From the NCBI RefSeq assembly GCF_026151205.1, contig NC_087074.1, positions 12,319,182 to 12,383,181 on the forward strand: DNA of 64,000 nucleotides, read 5' to 3'. Positions within the stretch are counted from its first letter, which is position 1. Every line of letters begins with the position of its first letter. Position numbers and translations under genes: made by a program. Of the stretch, positions 48,355 through 60,379 are shown piece after piece. The notes beneath the pieces are model-generated. The model ran no database searches, had not been told where the DNA came from, and saw only the letters and a list, made by a program, of their open reading frames with translations. The stretch comes from Bolinopsis microptera. Taxonomy: Eukaryota; Ctenophora; Tentaculata; Lobata; Bolinopsidae.

Positions 48355-48420
48355 TTCACGATGTCAATCCTTCGCAGCTCGGTGAGGCACAGTGGTGCAT
48401 CTCGCCGATCTACCGAAGGA
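48355..48420 (+). repeat. Dispersed repeat (GTCAATCCTTCGCAGCTCGG)
   Basis: Same sequence as 12178-12235 and 12440-12495 inside the satellite, up to CGATCTACCGA. Confidence 0.75.
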
Positions 48421-49655
48421 TTGATGCATAACAACAAGACACGCGCTAAAGACGCGCATTTTCTGAGTGATGTTAACGATAGCTTTAAATTCACTGATGT
48501 CATTATTATTCAGCGTGACCGGTAATAGTTTAAAAATCAGAAGGAGAAAACACATGTTTAAATTACTAAAAAAGGAGTATCACTTTACAGGATTGAATTT
48601 AAATATAGTCATAATAGATAAGAGAGGAATTTGTTTCCCTTTGAATCAATCAAACTAGATGAATTGTTGTAAATACTTAGATCAAACTATCAATCTACAG
48701 GCTATCGTCAAACATGTTGCAAGGCGTCATCTTCAGTGACATAATAGATAAGAGTTTATTAACTATCATGCCAACTTTAGAGACGGTAACCACATTAAAC
48801 TAAAGTTTTCCCAATCAAAATAAAGGGTTTATACAAAATAAAAGGTTTATGCACTAGACTGCGAGACAATTAACCTTATGCAATGCAGGTTAGTATAACT
48901 ATAATATCGGACTGAGTTGAAATTTCTGAGAGCATGATACCCCAAAATAAATATATGCCTGTGTCTGGCAATAGCGTTCAGATGGCTTCCGAACTTGTGC
49001 GGATAAGATAATATAAAAAATACAAATAAACTATAATAACAATCTGAAAATTAATGTATCAGTACAGATCTTATACTCGAAATCAGGCACTTTCAAAACA
49101 TTTCTCTTAAATTATCTTTCTTAACACCGTTCAATTGTAACTTTAAATTAAAATATTATGATGATCCGGACGATGATAAATATTAAATTACAACTGATTA
49201 TATTTATGGATTTCGGCCTGTCGATGCTGGAAGCTGATCAGCTAATCGTTAATCGTTACCATGTGACAAGAATAGTATGATGAACCTCCCAATCAGTATC
49301 TATGTATCAAAAGAAAATATTGATCTAATTCAACTCGTCGGGAGCCCTTTTGAAACATCTCGAAGTTAGAGTGCAGAGTGCATGATTACTGATTATCAGC
49401 ACGATTGGGTGAAACAAAGACGAAACCGTGTGTTGATTAGAATTAAAAGAGGAAGATATTTAGTGATAAATTGTGCACTCTTGCATTTAAGTTTTAATTG
49501 TTAGACTTGTTCGATGTAGGGCCTTTAATTTAACCTAATACTAATGCAGTTACTTAATACTTGGTAAGTCTAGGGAAAACAGGTGCTAGTTGTCGGAAAT
49601 GAAATGGAGTCTGTTCCTGATCGAAGTTACATGATGCTGATAGATTTGATGCAGC
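48421..49655. other. No gene seen
   Basis: AT-rich; 3' flank of the small minus-strand gene that follows. Confidence 0.45.
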
Positions 49656-50106
49656 TCAGCACTCAGCAGCCACTGTCTTCAAATAGAGTGTTCCAGTTCT
49701 GCAATCTGCAGTCTCAAATGTTTTCGCCCAGCTTTTCTTTTCATCGTGGTTATAGAAGACAGACCTGAAGAAATACTAGTATAATGATAATATAGGTAAC
49801 ACGTCCAGAATGAGTAAAATTGTATTATCGGCAAATTTACTTATGTGAAAACTCCCAACAGGGTGGCGCTGGCCCAGAAGTAACTGCACACAAGCAACCC
49901 TTTAATGATCACGCACGTAATTTGTGTGAAAATATGTAACTCATTTAACGAAGTCAGTGAAAAGAACCTACCTTTATTTACCAATGTCGATTTTTTGCTT
50001 GTGATGAAGTAGTCCTCGCAAATGTGAGATATGTATGTAGTTTGTTTTTAAAAGTAGGATTGTAGTCATAGTCGATGTATAGCGACGGTAGTTTACCAGC
50101 AGCTCC
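49656..50106 (-). CDS. Small two-exon gene piece, unknown function
   Basis: Exon a (49982-50106, after TTTGTACAG) reads AAGKLPSLYIDYDYNPTFKN and LHTYLTFARTTSSQ. Donor GTAAAT joins in phase 2 to exon b (49656-49764, after TTCTTCAG), completing Trp and reading SVFYNHDEKKSWAKTFETAD and RTGTLYLKTVAAEC, then TGA. Splice signals and phase agree, and composition is protein-like. No family recognised. Upstream exons were not found; the protein must start further right, possibly beyond the 1,244-bp duplication. Confidence 0.5.
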
Positions 50107-50900
50107 CTGTACAAATAGAAATGTGGTTTTTATATAATATTACTAGTTAAATTAATGAGTACAATGCAGGAATAAAAAAATGTGTCTTAAATGTTTTATA
50201 TTAAATGTGTTATAATTATATTAACCACCTTATATTCGTATAATATGTACTCACAAACAATGATAGTCCCAACTGTTTTTAATTGCTTATAATTTAAACC
50301 TTCTTATTAAATAATTTAGATGACTGTGTCTGATCTAAAATTGCACGAGAAATAGAGAAAATTAGGTCTCAGACAGAACTCGACCGGGATATAACCGGCG
50401 CAGCCGGAATACCGGCTGGTATTTGGCGATTTTGTACCGGTACCGGCCGGGATTTTGGTTTTAGCCGGGATTTTTCAAAATAAATTCAGTTTTTCTCAAC
50501 GTTAATTTGAGTCCAAAATTAACAAATCTGTGAACATTTTCCTAAAACATTTTGACGAAGTCATTGAACAATGGAGACTGGAGTCAATCTATATTTAACA
50601 TAATCATGGGTGTACGAATTATGGACTTCTTTCTGACTTATGACTTAATTATTGTGACTAAGTGTCACGGCTCACGGTCTTGTGTTACCGAGGGACAAGT
50701 AAAACAGAGTTCTCCGGGTAAAGAAAGCATTAATAAATGCTATTCAGTATTCATCCTATTCAATTATTCAGGTAAGGTGATGTAAACTGTAAAGTGATAA
50801 GCTCCAACGTCAAACACCATGTTCAATTAAATAAGTTTAAGTAACCAATACCAGATCACAGGATTGTTATAGTTACGGAGACTGTTGGAAACGATGCAAA
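50107..50900. other. No gene seen
   Basis: AT-rich. A GC-richer patch with CCGGC repeats (ACCGGCGCAGCCGGAATACC) lies near 50390-50465. Confidence 0.45.
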
Positions 50901-51280
50901 CCAGGATCGGACTCCTATCAGAAATAGTCGACCACCGGTCCAGCCTCCCTCAAACTCAAATGCCCTACCACTACCCCAGACCACATCCACCTCTTCAGCC
51001 AGGAACAGCGCTCCCACTATACCACTACCAGCAGTTCCTACCGCCTCAGAGGATACACTGCACGTGCCCGTTATTCCTCATGCCTCGTCTTAAATGTCCA
51101 GTCCATGAATCCTAGTGCATCAAGTGCGAGTATATGGGAAGTGCCAAAAATCTCAGCTCTTATTCAGGAGAAATCCAAAAACCACTCGTTACCGTTTATT
51201 GCACTTACGGAAACGTGGCTCAAGTCCTACATGTCAGACAAATACAAAATGTGCATCACCTCTTTCTCCTGCTGAGCAGA
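50900..51280 (+). pseudogene. LINE endonuclease N-terminus fragment
   Basis: In one frame the sequence reads KISALIQEKSKNHSLPFIAL then TETWLKSYMSD, the opening of the apurinic-like endonuclease of CR1-group LINEs (P-F-I-A-L-T-E-T-W-L). The frame stops soon after. Upstream 50910-51010 is Pro-rich. The part from 51013 is duplicated in tandem. Confidence 0.75.
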
Positions 51281-52256
51281 ACCTCCCCCTTAAAAGTAAA
51301 CAAATCTGCATCGCCTCCCAACGACAATCCAGATATATTAAGCAGCAGAGACAATCATTTAAGGAGACTTCGATATCTATCAGGATCATGATTATACTGC
51401 CTGAGAACTCAGCACTTCAGGATGAAACATATAATATTTGGTTTTCTCGATTTCATTCATATTTAGACAGAAGTCCGTGTAGATAATTGGTTATAGAATA
51501 ATTGGATATAATTGTATGCGAAGTTGTGTCTGCGAAAATATACGTGTGAACTGGTCATCCCGCAAATGCTGAAAAAGTAGATGTTACCTATCATAAAATA
51601 ACCGCTCGCACCGTACAGTGTACACGACAGAGTTGTGACTGCGTTTACAAATTCTTTATCATATTGATGTGTTGCCATGGCAACCGAAACTCCATCGGAA
51701 GATCGGCCTGTAAGGCATAATCATGATAATACACAGTATCAAAACATTGCCATTGATATCATAGCAACATTCCAGAGATTAGATTATGTGTGTGTAAGAA
51801 AATGTATGTTATAGTATTATACAGTCTGCTAGAACATTCCGTTTACACATGGTGGCCGATAACAACTTGTTTAATTTATCTCCGAATTACACACAAATTT
51901 CTGAAAGTTTCGTAGACTTAAATCAATTACAGAGGGTGTGGCTATTGGCCAGCCCCTCTATTTCACTATTATGGTTGAAACTATAAGAATACAGATTATA
52001 TTGTTACAGTGATTTTACAAAAGTCGAAACAGTAAACACCAATTTGTAGGATACTTTAAATCACACCAAAATTGGTCCCAGAATGCAATGAAATCTGATG
52101 GCGTCTTTTCAGTGAAAAAGAGGCCACACTCTCTGTAATTGATTAAAGTTTAAGAGACCTTTAGAAAATGAGTTATATAATTTGCAACTTAAACTAAGAT
52201 AAATTGAGTATTTATACTCAATTTATCTTAGTTGCATGAGTAATATATATATACTA
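51013..52256 (+). repeat. Tandem duplication, unit 1 (1,244 bp)
   Basis: From CCCACTATACCACTACC to the palindrome-containing end TAATATATATATACTA. Four substitutions against unit 2 were seen by eye and no indels. Confidence 0.95.
52192..52233. repeat. Perfect palindrome in unit 1
   Basis: AACTAAGATAAATTGAGTA, a TTTA loop, then TACTCAATTTATCTTAGTT: a 19-bp perfect stem. Repeated at 53436-53477. Confidence 0.92.
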
Positions 52257-53500
52257 CCCACTATACCACTACCAGCAGTTCCTACCGCCTCAGAGGATAC
52301 ACTGCACGTGCCCGTTATTCCTCATGCCTCGTCTTAAATGTCCAGTCCATGAATCCTAGTGCATCAAGTGCGAGTATATGGGAAGTGCCAAAAATCTCAG
52401 CTCTTATTCAGGAGAAATCCAAAAACCACTCGTTACCGTTTATTGCACTTACGGAAACGTGGCTCAAGTCCTACATGTCAGACAAATACAAAATGTGCAT
52501 CACCTCTTTCTCCTGCTGAGCAGAACCTCCCCCTTAAAAGTAAACAAATCTGCATCGCCTCCCAACGACAATCCAGATATATTAAGCAGCAGAGACAATC
52601 ATTTAAGGAGACTTCGATATCTATCAGGATCATGATTTTACTGCCTGAGAACTCAGCACTTCAGGATGAAACATATAATATTTGGTTTTCTCGATTTCAT
52701 TCATATTTAGACAGAAGTCCGTGTAGATAATTGGTTATAGAATAATTGGATATAATTGTATGCGAAGTTGTGTCTGCGAAAATATACGTGTGAACTGGTC
52801 ATCCCGCAAATGCTGAAAAAGTAGATGTTACCTATCATAAAATAACCGCTCGCACCGTACAGTGTACACGACAGAGTTGTGACTGCGTTTACAAATTCTT
52901 TATCATATTGATGTGTTGCCATGGCAACCGAAACTCCATCGGAAGATCGGCCTGTAAGGCATAATCATGATAATACACAGTATCAAAACATTGCCATTGA
53001 TATCATAGCAACATTCCAGAGATTAGATTATGTGTGTGTAAGAAAATGTATGTTATAGTATTATACAGTCTGCTAGAACATTCCGTTTACACATGGTGGC
53101 CGATAACAACTTGTTTAATTTATCTCCGAATTACACACAAATTTCTGAAAGTTTCGTAGACTTAAATCAATTACAGAGGGTGTGGCTATTGGCCAGCCCC
53201 TCAATTTCACTATTATGGTTGAAACTATAAGAATACAGATTATATTGTTACAGTGATTTTACAAAAGTCGAAACAGTAAACACCAATTTGTAGGATACTT
53301 TAAATCACACCAAAATTGGTCCCAGAATGCAATGAAATCTGATGGCGTCTTTTCAGTGAAAAAGAGGCCACACTCTCTGTAATTGATTAAAGTTTACGAG
53401 ACCTTTAGAAAATGAGTTATATAACTTGCAACTTAAACTAAGATAAATTGAGTATTTATACTCAATTTATCTTAGTTGCATGAGTAATATATATATACTC
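52257..53500 (+). repeat. Tandem duplication, unit 2 (1,244 bp)
   Basis: Near-identical to unit 1, including the LINE endonuclease fragment (HSLPFIALTETWLKS) and the terminal palindrome. Ends at 53500, where mariner-type sequence begins. Confidence 0.95.
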
Positions 53501-53757
53501 TCATTTTTTTAGAGCAAACGTAATTTAAATGGCTAAACACAATTCAATAAAATTTGGCTCGATCCGATTATCCAAACTATCAAATAAATGCGAAAATGAA
53601 CCTTCTTTTGAAAACAATGAACACAAATATGTTTCGATTTGACAAATTTCTCGAACCAGTGGTGGTAGTAAGTCATACCAGAACCAATTATTTCAATTGG
53701 GCACTCAGTGACTGAGCTATTAATGCCAACGTTTGCACACTGACTTTTGGCCCACCC
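53501..53757 (-). mobile_element. Mariner-like element, one end
   Basis: Reverse complement of the left third of the 41574-43143 element. It ends CAAACG...TGACTTTTGGCCCACCCTG followed by TA. The other end is missing; the tandem duplication abuts it. Confidence 0.75.
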
Positions 53758-56290
53758 TGTATATTTATAATATACGGCTGGAAAAAATGTAACTGGATAT
53801 CTGCCACAATGCTGCTATTATTAAGGTTAAAGTAACATTTAGCACATAAAGAAGTCTGGTTTGCTAGGTTTTAATTGGTCGTATAATAACAAATAAAAAT
53901 GAGTTAAGACTACAAAAACGGTCGATAGAACCTAATTATAATACCTGCATCGAGAACTCGACTTCAATGCACTGATAGCGTTGGTACTAACATTCTATCA
54001 AATTATGTCATATCTTGAGACTTGATAGCTGCCTGAAACAGTTTTGAGTCAACATTATCGTGATATTCTAGAAATTGAAACCAATTCTCAACTTTAAAAA
54101 AGCAGGTTTCAATAAATGCCATAGAATTAAATTCTACCTTTTTAAATTTTAAGAATTTGTTGATTCATTAAAATTCTGTCTCAATTAATATATAAGGGTA
54201 CATGCAATGTATTTCGACACGCACTGTAGACTCACTTATTGGATTCGTGCTAGATGCTGTGTACGTCACCCTCTTAACCACCTCTATGGCGAAGATGAGG
54301 ATGGTAAGTGCAAGTACAGTAATGTGAGGAGAGGATGGGTATCATTTAGCACATTTTTGCTGTAGGTTTAAAGTAGCTCTTAGTCAAGGAGTATATAAAT
54401 GACGGCACGACAAGGTTCTGCAACAGATCTCTGAACATGTTATCTTGTGAGCGCCGAGTGAACACTTATAAGAACAAGGCCAGCGATGTAAGACAGTATC
54501 ATTGACTTAGTCCATGCTGGGAGGAAAAAAGCAAGTACAGACGACCGAAAGGAGTCGTGGTTTGGGATCCTGAGTGGGTCTCGATATTGGATAGTGCTTT
54601 TATATATCGGACCTTATGATATTCTCAAGGTCACCAAGACGGCACAGTCTTATGGCGGGAGGTAACGGTACCATCTAAAGAGCAGATTGCTGAATCATAC
54701 AAGTAAAAACTCTACCGGTACAGCAGTCTTACAGCAGACTGAGATTCAAGCGAAAGAATTGTGCTGTTATAATTATGCGGTTAAAGTTCTAGCACCGGGA
54801 GTAGTTGTTCACGGTTTGGAGAGAGCTGAGTAGGCTAGTACGGGATAGAAGGGAAGAAGCAGCTCACTGTTCCAGATGGATCTACTTCTTATCAAGGAAG
54901 AAGGAGTGGTAGGTATAGTAAGGAAGATTGGAGCCTAAGAGTTAACTTAACATCTAGAGGTACCACAAACTTTATCTCGTCGCCAATTGCGAGCTTTAAC
55001 GGGTTTCCTCAAGTGACTCGATAGTTTAATTGTGACAAATCATGATACGAACTTTGATGAACCCATAATAGTATAGTGCAATAATACTATGATAGTATTC
55101 TCATAAGTTCTACCCTTGCAACCGAGTACAATGTACATACTAAGTGATATCAAGCTGCAATCTAAAATTTATTAATTGAATCTCAAAATAACTTCAAATT
55201 TTACCTAATAATTGCGACATCGTTGGAAGTGAGAAATAAAATACATTAAATTTTAATCCAATTCTGCGAGAGAATATTTGCCCAGACAGCTGACAAGAAT
55301 GTATTACCATACTTCCTGTAAATGTGGTAGTTATTAGGTCATATCAAACTTGAAAATTATGTCAAAGTTTTTCTCAGTCTCTGGTGTCAATCACCAGTAG
55401 AGTGCCCAGCCGCACCAAAACAACCTGCGATTTTTACGTGGGAAACATCGTATAATACACATGCTATACACTCTAGTTTTATAGCAGCTACTGATATCAT
55501 GCGGCAGTATTAATAAGCATACAAATTCAGCGCAAAAATTGTAAAGACGACACAAATTCATGCGGGATGTTAATAAATGTGTCCATGTTGAACTCAAACT
55601 CCGACAGAATAATATTTCAAATCGGATATATTATAATTAATCAAATGGTATCTGCTCATGTTCCGTCTATATAAACTACAAAACTTAATAAATTAGTGAA
55701 GTTCTGAAACAAAGATCACGACTAGGTTTTATCAAAATTGAAAAGAAAACCGATCGAAGTGCACTAGAGATATAGTTTAAGTTTAAAGGGTCATCATTAC
55801 TAAAATCTCTTCCTAGCTCCTAGCAATCAAGTTGTTAATCCTAGTTCTACACCTAAACAAGTACAAAATTACAGCCTTACATTTTGAAATTTTTCGATAT
55901 CCAGCTCAACATAAGACTTCGATACCAATAATGCATAATGGGTACATACCGATGATCGGTGTTCGTAAATATTTGATTATTTATAGTATTGAAGTTTAAA
56001 ATCTTCCTAATTATGTAAGAATAACAAAAGGAATCACGTACTAGTGTGCTGTTACGAAAAACAACTATTTAATAAAAATAAATTAACAGTATTCGAGTAC
56101 AAAATTAAAAATACAAACTCCAACATAATCGACAGACAAACTCAATAAATGAAGATTTCGTCGTGAAACGAGCTATATATACAGCTATAACGTAGCGCTC
56201 GACTCCAGTCTGAACCAAAATTAAGTCGCGTTCGTAGGAAATTGACCACCAGCTGCTGGTGGTTCGAATGTTGGTTTGCACACTACTGTG
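53758..56290. other. No gene supported
   Basis: Long AT-rich stretch. A hydrophobic frame near 54238-54302 with a GTAAGT donor could be an exon, but strand and frame could not be settled. Confidence 0.4.
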
Positions 56291-56346
56291 GTTGCGAGAA
56301 GCATTATTTGATGCGCGCGCGACCCAGTAGTGCATCGCGCTACAAA
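56291..56346 (+). repeat. Dispersed repeat (GCATTATTTGATGCGCGCGC)
   Basis: GAGAAGCATTATTTGATGCG...CAGTAGTGCATCGCGCTACA, as in the satellite inserts at 12.2 and 12.5 kb and, degenerate, at 3.25 kb. GATGC/GCATC can pair as a short stem. Confidence 0.7.
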
Positions 56347-56689
56347 GCTCCGGCTGACCTTCAGAGCAGTAACCCCATTAGCGGACAAAATGAAAGTCTT
56401 GTTAAGACAACAATACAACTTCAAATTTGACGGTCAGCAGCAGGGGGATATCAATAATGATAATGGAGGGGACATTAGCGATAATGAGAATGAGAATACG
56501 CTTTAATGAAGATTTGACTTATTATTGCTATAGATTTATTTTCCTTTAAAAACTAGACGTGTCTTTTTTTCTATTTCTGAGTAATATCAGTAACTGTAAA
56601 TTGAAATAACTTCTTTAACAAGTAACAAAAACAGTAATTTCGGTTGAAAATTTGTTGACCTCTGAAAAAAAACTTGAAAGGTCGGCCAC

Positions 56690-56790
56690 CGGTAAATACA
56701 TGACCGGGATAATTTGGCGGGTTTTGGGAAAGTCCGCCATATTTTTCCCGGTTATTAATTTTCCCAGTCATAAATTAACCCGCTATAATA
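56690..56790. repeat. Repeat shared with 47930-48040
   Basis: GGCGGGTTTTGGG, GTCCGCCATATTTTTCCCGG and CCCAGTCATAAA; see partner entry. Confidence 0.6.
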
Positions 56791-56896
56791 TTCCCGAGTA
56801 AGGTAAACTTAAAGGATAGCCCTAAGACATCAGACATGTTCGTGTGGCCAGAAATACTCGGCAAACCATGCGCTCATCTGCAAACTCGGTGGGTAT

Positions 56897-57343
56897 GTGT
56901 CACTGCGGCACAACTCGTTGAGAGACACCTTTGCAGTACTAATGAGAACTGTGAAATGCAAGGATGTGCAGACTGAGCCAGTTCTACTTCCAGTTGATGG
57001 TCTAGAGTTACCAAAGGGAACAGTCCTAGGAGACCAAGCTAGGCTGGACATTTCTGCAAGATCGATTTGGAAAGCTTCAGAGAGGGCATATTTTGATGTA
57101 AGGGTATTCCATGCCCCAGCCCCCTCCAATGCAAGCAAATCGATCCCAGCTATGTACCAGTCCCATGAAAATGAGAAGAAAAGGTGTTACAATGCAAGGG
57201 TTCTGGAAGTAGAGAAAGGAAGCTAAGCTTCACGCCGTTAGTTTTCTCAACATCTGATGGAATGGGTGGTGAAGCTGAAAGACTAGTAAAGAAGCTTGCT
57301 AGCAAGATGGAATACCAAACAGGGCAAAGGTATATTTTCATTG
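56897..57343 (+). pseudogene. Retroelement-associated nuclease-like ORF, copy 2
   Basis: Reads VLLPVDGLELPKGT, ARLDISARSIWKASERAYFD, VRVFHAP, ENEKKRCYNARVLEVEKGS and, after a one-base shift near 57220, FTPLVFSTSDGMGGEAERLV. It is clearly related to 46396-46758 but more complete at the N-terminal side. The frameshift makes it non-functional. It is followed within 30 bp by the right half of a mariner-like element. Confidence 0.6.
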
Positions 57344-57371
57344 AAAAATTTCTTGTTTCATTGATGTCTTG

Positions 57372-57775
57372 TGAGAATTGTTAAGGGTGGCCAATTAATT
57401 AAAGGTGACGTGTCACGGTGTCAGTTACCCAGTCAATTTTGTTGACGAGATACACAAAATGCTTGATAACTTCGTCATTTCTAGTAATTCCTGTAGCCTC
57501 ATTTTTCAAATCAGATGCAACATTTAATAACGAATAATCTACCGTCACTGAAAAAATTAGGCGTCCAGCATCAAGCGACAAGAATGTTCAGAAAAAACAA
57601 TATAGGTGTTTTATTATTGAATGGGTGTGGTCTAAAATATTCGAATTTTCAAATTTTGGCGAGGGAATCCTCGAACAAGTAGGTACAGTGTGCCATCTGC
57701 AAAGCAACAACTCTCAAATATAAAACACGGCGGAGGTATAAGACCCAACGTCTGCACACTAACTTTTGGCCCCCA
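57372..57775 (+). mobile_element. Mariner-like element, right half (no LINE insertion)
   Basis: GAGAATTGTTAAGGGTGGCC through GTCAATTTTGTTGACGAG to CACACTAACTTTTGGCCCCC and CTG before TA. Aligns with 41945-42020 joined to 42824-43143. Confidence 0.8.
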
Positions 57776-58252
57776 GCCCCTGTATTTAATTGTTCATTTG
57801 AATGACCTTTCTTTAAACAAATAAAAACTGTTAATACATTTTACTCCTAGCTGTACATAATCATTATAAAGTATTCCTTGCCATGGCTATAACATCGTTA
57901 GTAGGCTCATATCCAATGTCATCAATATTAAAATCGTACATTTCACATAAAATTGAAAATATAAACAATAAACAATAAAAGTATAGTCAAATAAAAAATT
58001 ACACAGAGCATATTTGTTATGCTGTCCTATTTTCGTATTAAAATTAAAAACAAACTTAAAATTACTGCCAGTTCTCCACAATTCCATGATGCATAACAGC
58101 AAAATAAACAAAATGTCTGGTGAAGGTTCGTCCATGGTTCGTTCAGTGGAGTTGTGCAGTGCTTGCTCAATTTTAGAAGATCTTCTGACACCAGTAAAAA
58201 ACTGTGTTTTACATTATGGCCAACTAGGTCAATTGCTAAGGGTCACTGGTTC
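57776..58252. other. 3' flank of the adhesion GPCR gene
   Basis: AT-rich, no other feature. Confidence 0.45.
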
Positions 58253-58553
58253 TCATTCTAGAGTTTCTCTAGTGTCTGATGTTTTTAATGTGTATGCATA
58301 TGTTGACCTCGTCGATGGACCAATCTCTCTAAATGACTTCCTTATGGCAGCCTTTGTCATAGGGTTGAAAATTCCAAATAAGCACAATAAGAAGAGTCCT
58401 GACAATCCATTGATGACAACAAACATAATCTCAAAAGCCATAGAAAAGCTAGCGACAAGTCCTATTAGATATCCAGCACCCAGCATGGTGTTGAGAGTGA
58501 AAATCATTTTTAGCTGCGACAAAACTTGTGCTCTTTTGGAACCACCTTCTGAC
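58253..58553 (-). CDS. Adhesion GPCR, exon with TM6-TM7 and tail
   Basis: Joins in phase 2 after TTCTTTAAG. It reads LSQLKMIFTLNTMLGAGYLI (TM6), MFVVINGLSGLFLLCLFGIF (TM7) and NPMTKAAIRKSFREI (start of the cytoplasmic tail), ending TSDTRETLE and TGA at 58253-58255. The tail after TM7 is only about 40 residues, short for the family, so an alternative 3' exon is possible. Confidence 0.9.
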
Positions 58554-58682
58554 CTTAAAGAATTGATCAAAATTAATAATTTCTTGTCCTAAATAATTTT
58601 CTTTTTTTGCGAGAAAAAGGTTGATTTAAATATACAAAGGGTAATAAAAGTAAACAATTTTCTTTCAAAACACTTTGCTTAC

Positions 58683-58817
58683 TTGGTCATGCTTTTTCGA
58701 ACCATTTTCCAAACCACTCTTCCAAACATGACAGTGTTTATAAGAAGAACACATAGTACAGGTATGGTTAAGAAGTACGAATTGTAAGGTGCTATCAAAA
58801 ATCCATTAGAGGTGCAA
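58683..58817 (-). CDS. Adhesion GPCR, exon with TM5
   Basis: Begins CTSNGFLIAPYNSYFLTIPV and continues LCVLLINTVMFGRVV. The extracellular Cys at its start would pair with the TM3 Cys. Acceptor ATTTTCAG, donor GTAAGC within ACC-AA. Confidence 0.9.
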
Positions 58818-59055
58818 CTGAAAATGTAAGTCAGTTAGCCAAACTGATATCAGTGGGCCATATTGCAACAAGCATCAAAAATTAGTCCTATGACATGGGA
58901 TATTTTCTGTGATTAAGCAGTTTGTGATATATGCCGGAAATATGTAAGCACTGGCATGATGAATTGCACGATGTTTGTTTAGGACCAATTCTACTAAAAC
59001 GCAAGTTCATCCTATCAATATTTTTACCATTTTTGTGACCATAACAGTTACCTAC

Positions 59056-59113
59056 CTGTAATGATCCATTTCAGTTATTCCTGCGTACAGTCCAACTAAA
59101 GTGCCTGTTGTAC
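59056..59113 (-). CDS. Adhesion GPCR, exon for TM4 end and second extracellular loop
   Basis: A 58-bp exon reading TTGTLVGLYAGITEMDHY between TM4 and the loop cysteine. Acceptor TTTTCAG, donor GTAGGT, phases fit both sides. Confidence 0.85.
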
Positions 59114-59245
59114 CTGAAAATATTGTATTTACTTATATTATTTATTTTTGGAAATTGTTCTATTTAGTTGAGGAGTGTTACATTTTTCTCTTAACTGCTT
59201 TGAATAGATACAGTAATTACAATTTTAAATATAGCATGAACTTAC

Positions 59246-59405
59246 CCCAACAAAATAGTGCGACCTTGATAACAATATGGCTGACATGAGTGTCAAAGAC
59301 TATGACAATGGCTAGGTAAACTGATAAAGCTTCTGCAAACATGGCCAAGAAGCAAGCCAGCGTTATCCAGTGCACCAAAAATCCAATAGCTTTGCATTGT
59401 GCACC
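59246..59405 (-). CDS. Adhesion GPCR, exon with TM3 and TM4
   Basis: Reads GAQCKAIGFLVHWITLACFL and AMFAEALSVYLAIVIVFDTH. C-x-x-x-G-F-x-x-H-W...M-x-x-E-A-x-x-x-Y is the TM3 signature of class B/adhesion receptors. Donor GTAAGT. Confidence 0.93.
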
Positions 59406-59657
59406 CTGAATGGTATATGGTATTGGTTATCTTAATTTAATGTTATATTATGCACAGTTGGAATATAGGATGACTGAACATTTAGTTCACAAGTTATTGA
59501 GTTATAACTGAGAACCGCCTTTTAATAACCTTATATTCTGCTATTTTGTCACCATAAAGATTCAAAATTAGTTTTCTTATTACCTAAAAAGTGATATCAA
59601 CTAATTACTAAACTAATAACTGGTTAATCATTCCTGACCATGTAAAATAACGATTAC

Positions 59658-59760
59658 CTCCAGTTCAACAACATCGAGTGTAAGGTATCCGGTATACTGA
59701 AGAAGGAGTGCCACAGCCAGGATACAATGCATCTTGAAGCTCTGGAGCTTTCTTAAACCT
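59658..59760 (-). CDS. Adhesion GPCR, exon with TM2
   Basis: Reads GLRKLQSFKMHCILAVALLL then QYTGYLTLDVVELE. Phase 2 in, phase 0 out. Confidence 0.9.
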
Positions 59761-59932
59761 CTGTAATATAACAAAATGTAGATTTAGTTAGGGAGGAATA
59801 AATCAAATAAAGATTTCTAAGATTTCTAGCTGTTGTTAACATGAAGTAAGATCTTGCTACATCAAGAATGCTGTAAAGCTTGAAATAATATATAATAATA
59901 TGGAAGAATTTTAAGAAAATGAGCTTAGTTAC

Positions 59933-60054
59933 CTAATACTGAGGATGATGACAATAAATATAATGCAACTTATTATAGAGGCTGAGAAACAAATAACTTC
60001 TATCCACCACACCACTTGGTTGACAGGCTCCACCACATCTGTTTGTTTAAAACT
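59933..60054 (-). CDS. Adhesion GPCR, exon with TM1
   Basis: Starts SFKQTDVVEPVNQVVWWIEV and runs into the helix SIISCIIFIVIILS. Its first residues complete the tethered-agonist segment that begins in the GPS exon. Acceptor TCCCACAG, donor GTAACT. Confidence 0.9.
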
Positions 60055-60379
60055 CTGTGGGATAGCATGTTAAAAAAGACATGAGTAAAGGACAAAGGTG
60101 GGTAGGTGATGTAAGTTTGATTTGACACATGACAGTGATTCTGGAATTTGATTGGCCGAGGCAGCAGGCTGATTGGTGAAGCATTTTAGTGTGTCATAAA
60201 AATGGTAGCATTTCCTACTTCCATTAAATTTATTTTGTTTAGTGCGATGGCCGATGATATTTTGTAGACATATTGTGTGATGATGCGATGCCATCAATTT
60301 TATTTTACTTTACTTTACTTTTAAACTCTATTAACCACATAAAACTTGTCCCAGAATAGTTAGCAATTTAGATATATAC

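Noticed and set aside
54238-54302. Hydrophobic exon with a GTAAGT donor.
   Set aside because: Neither strand gives both a usable acceptor and a continuing frame; left uncalled.
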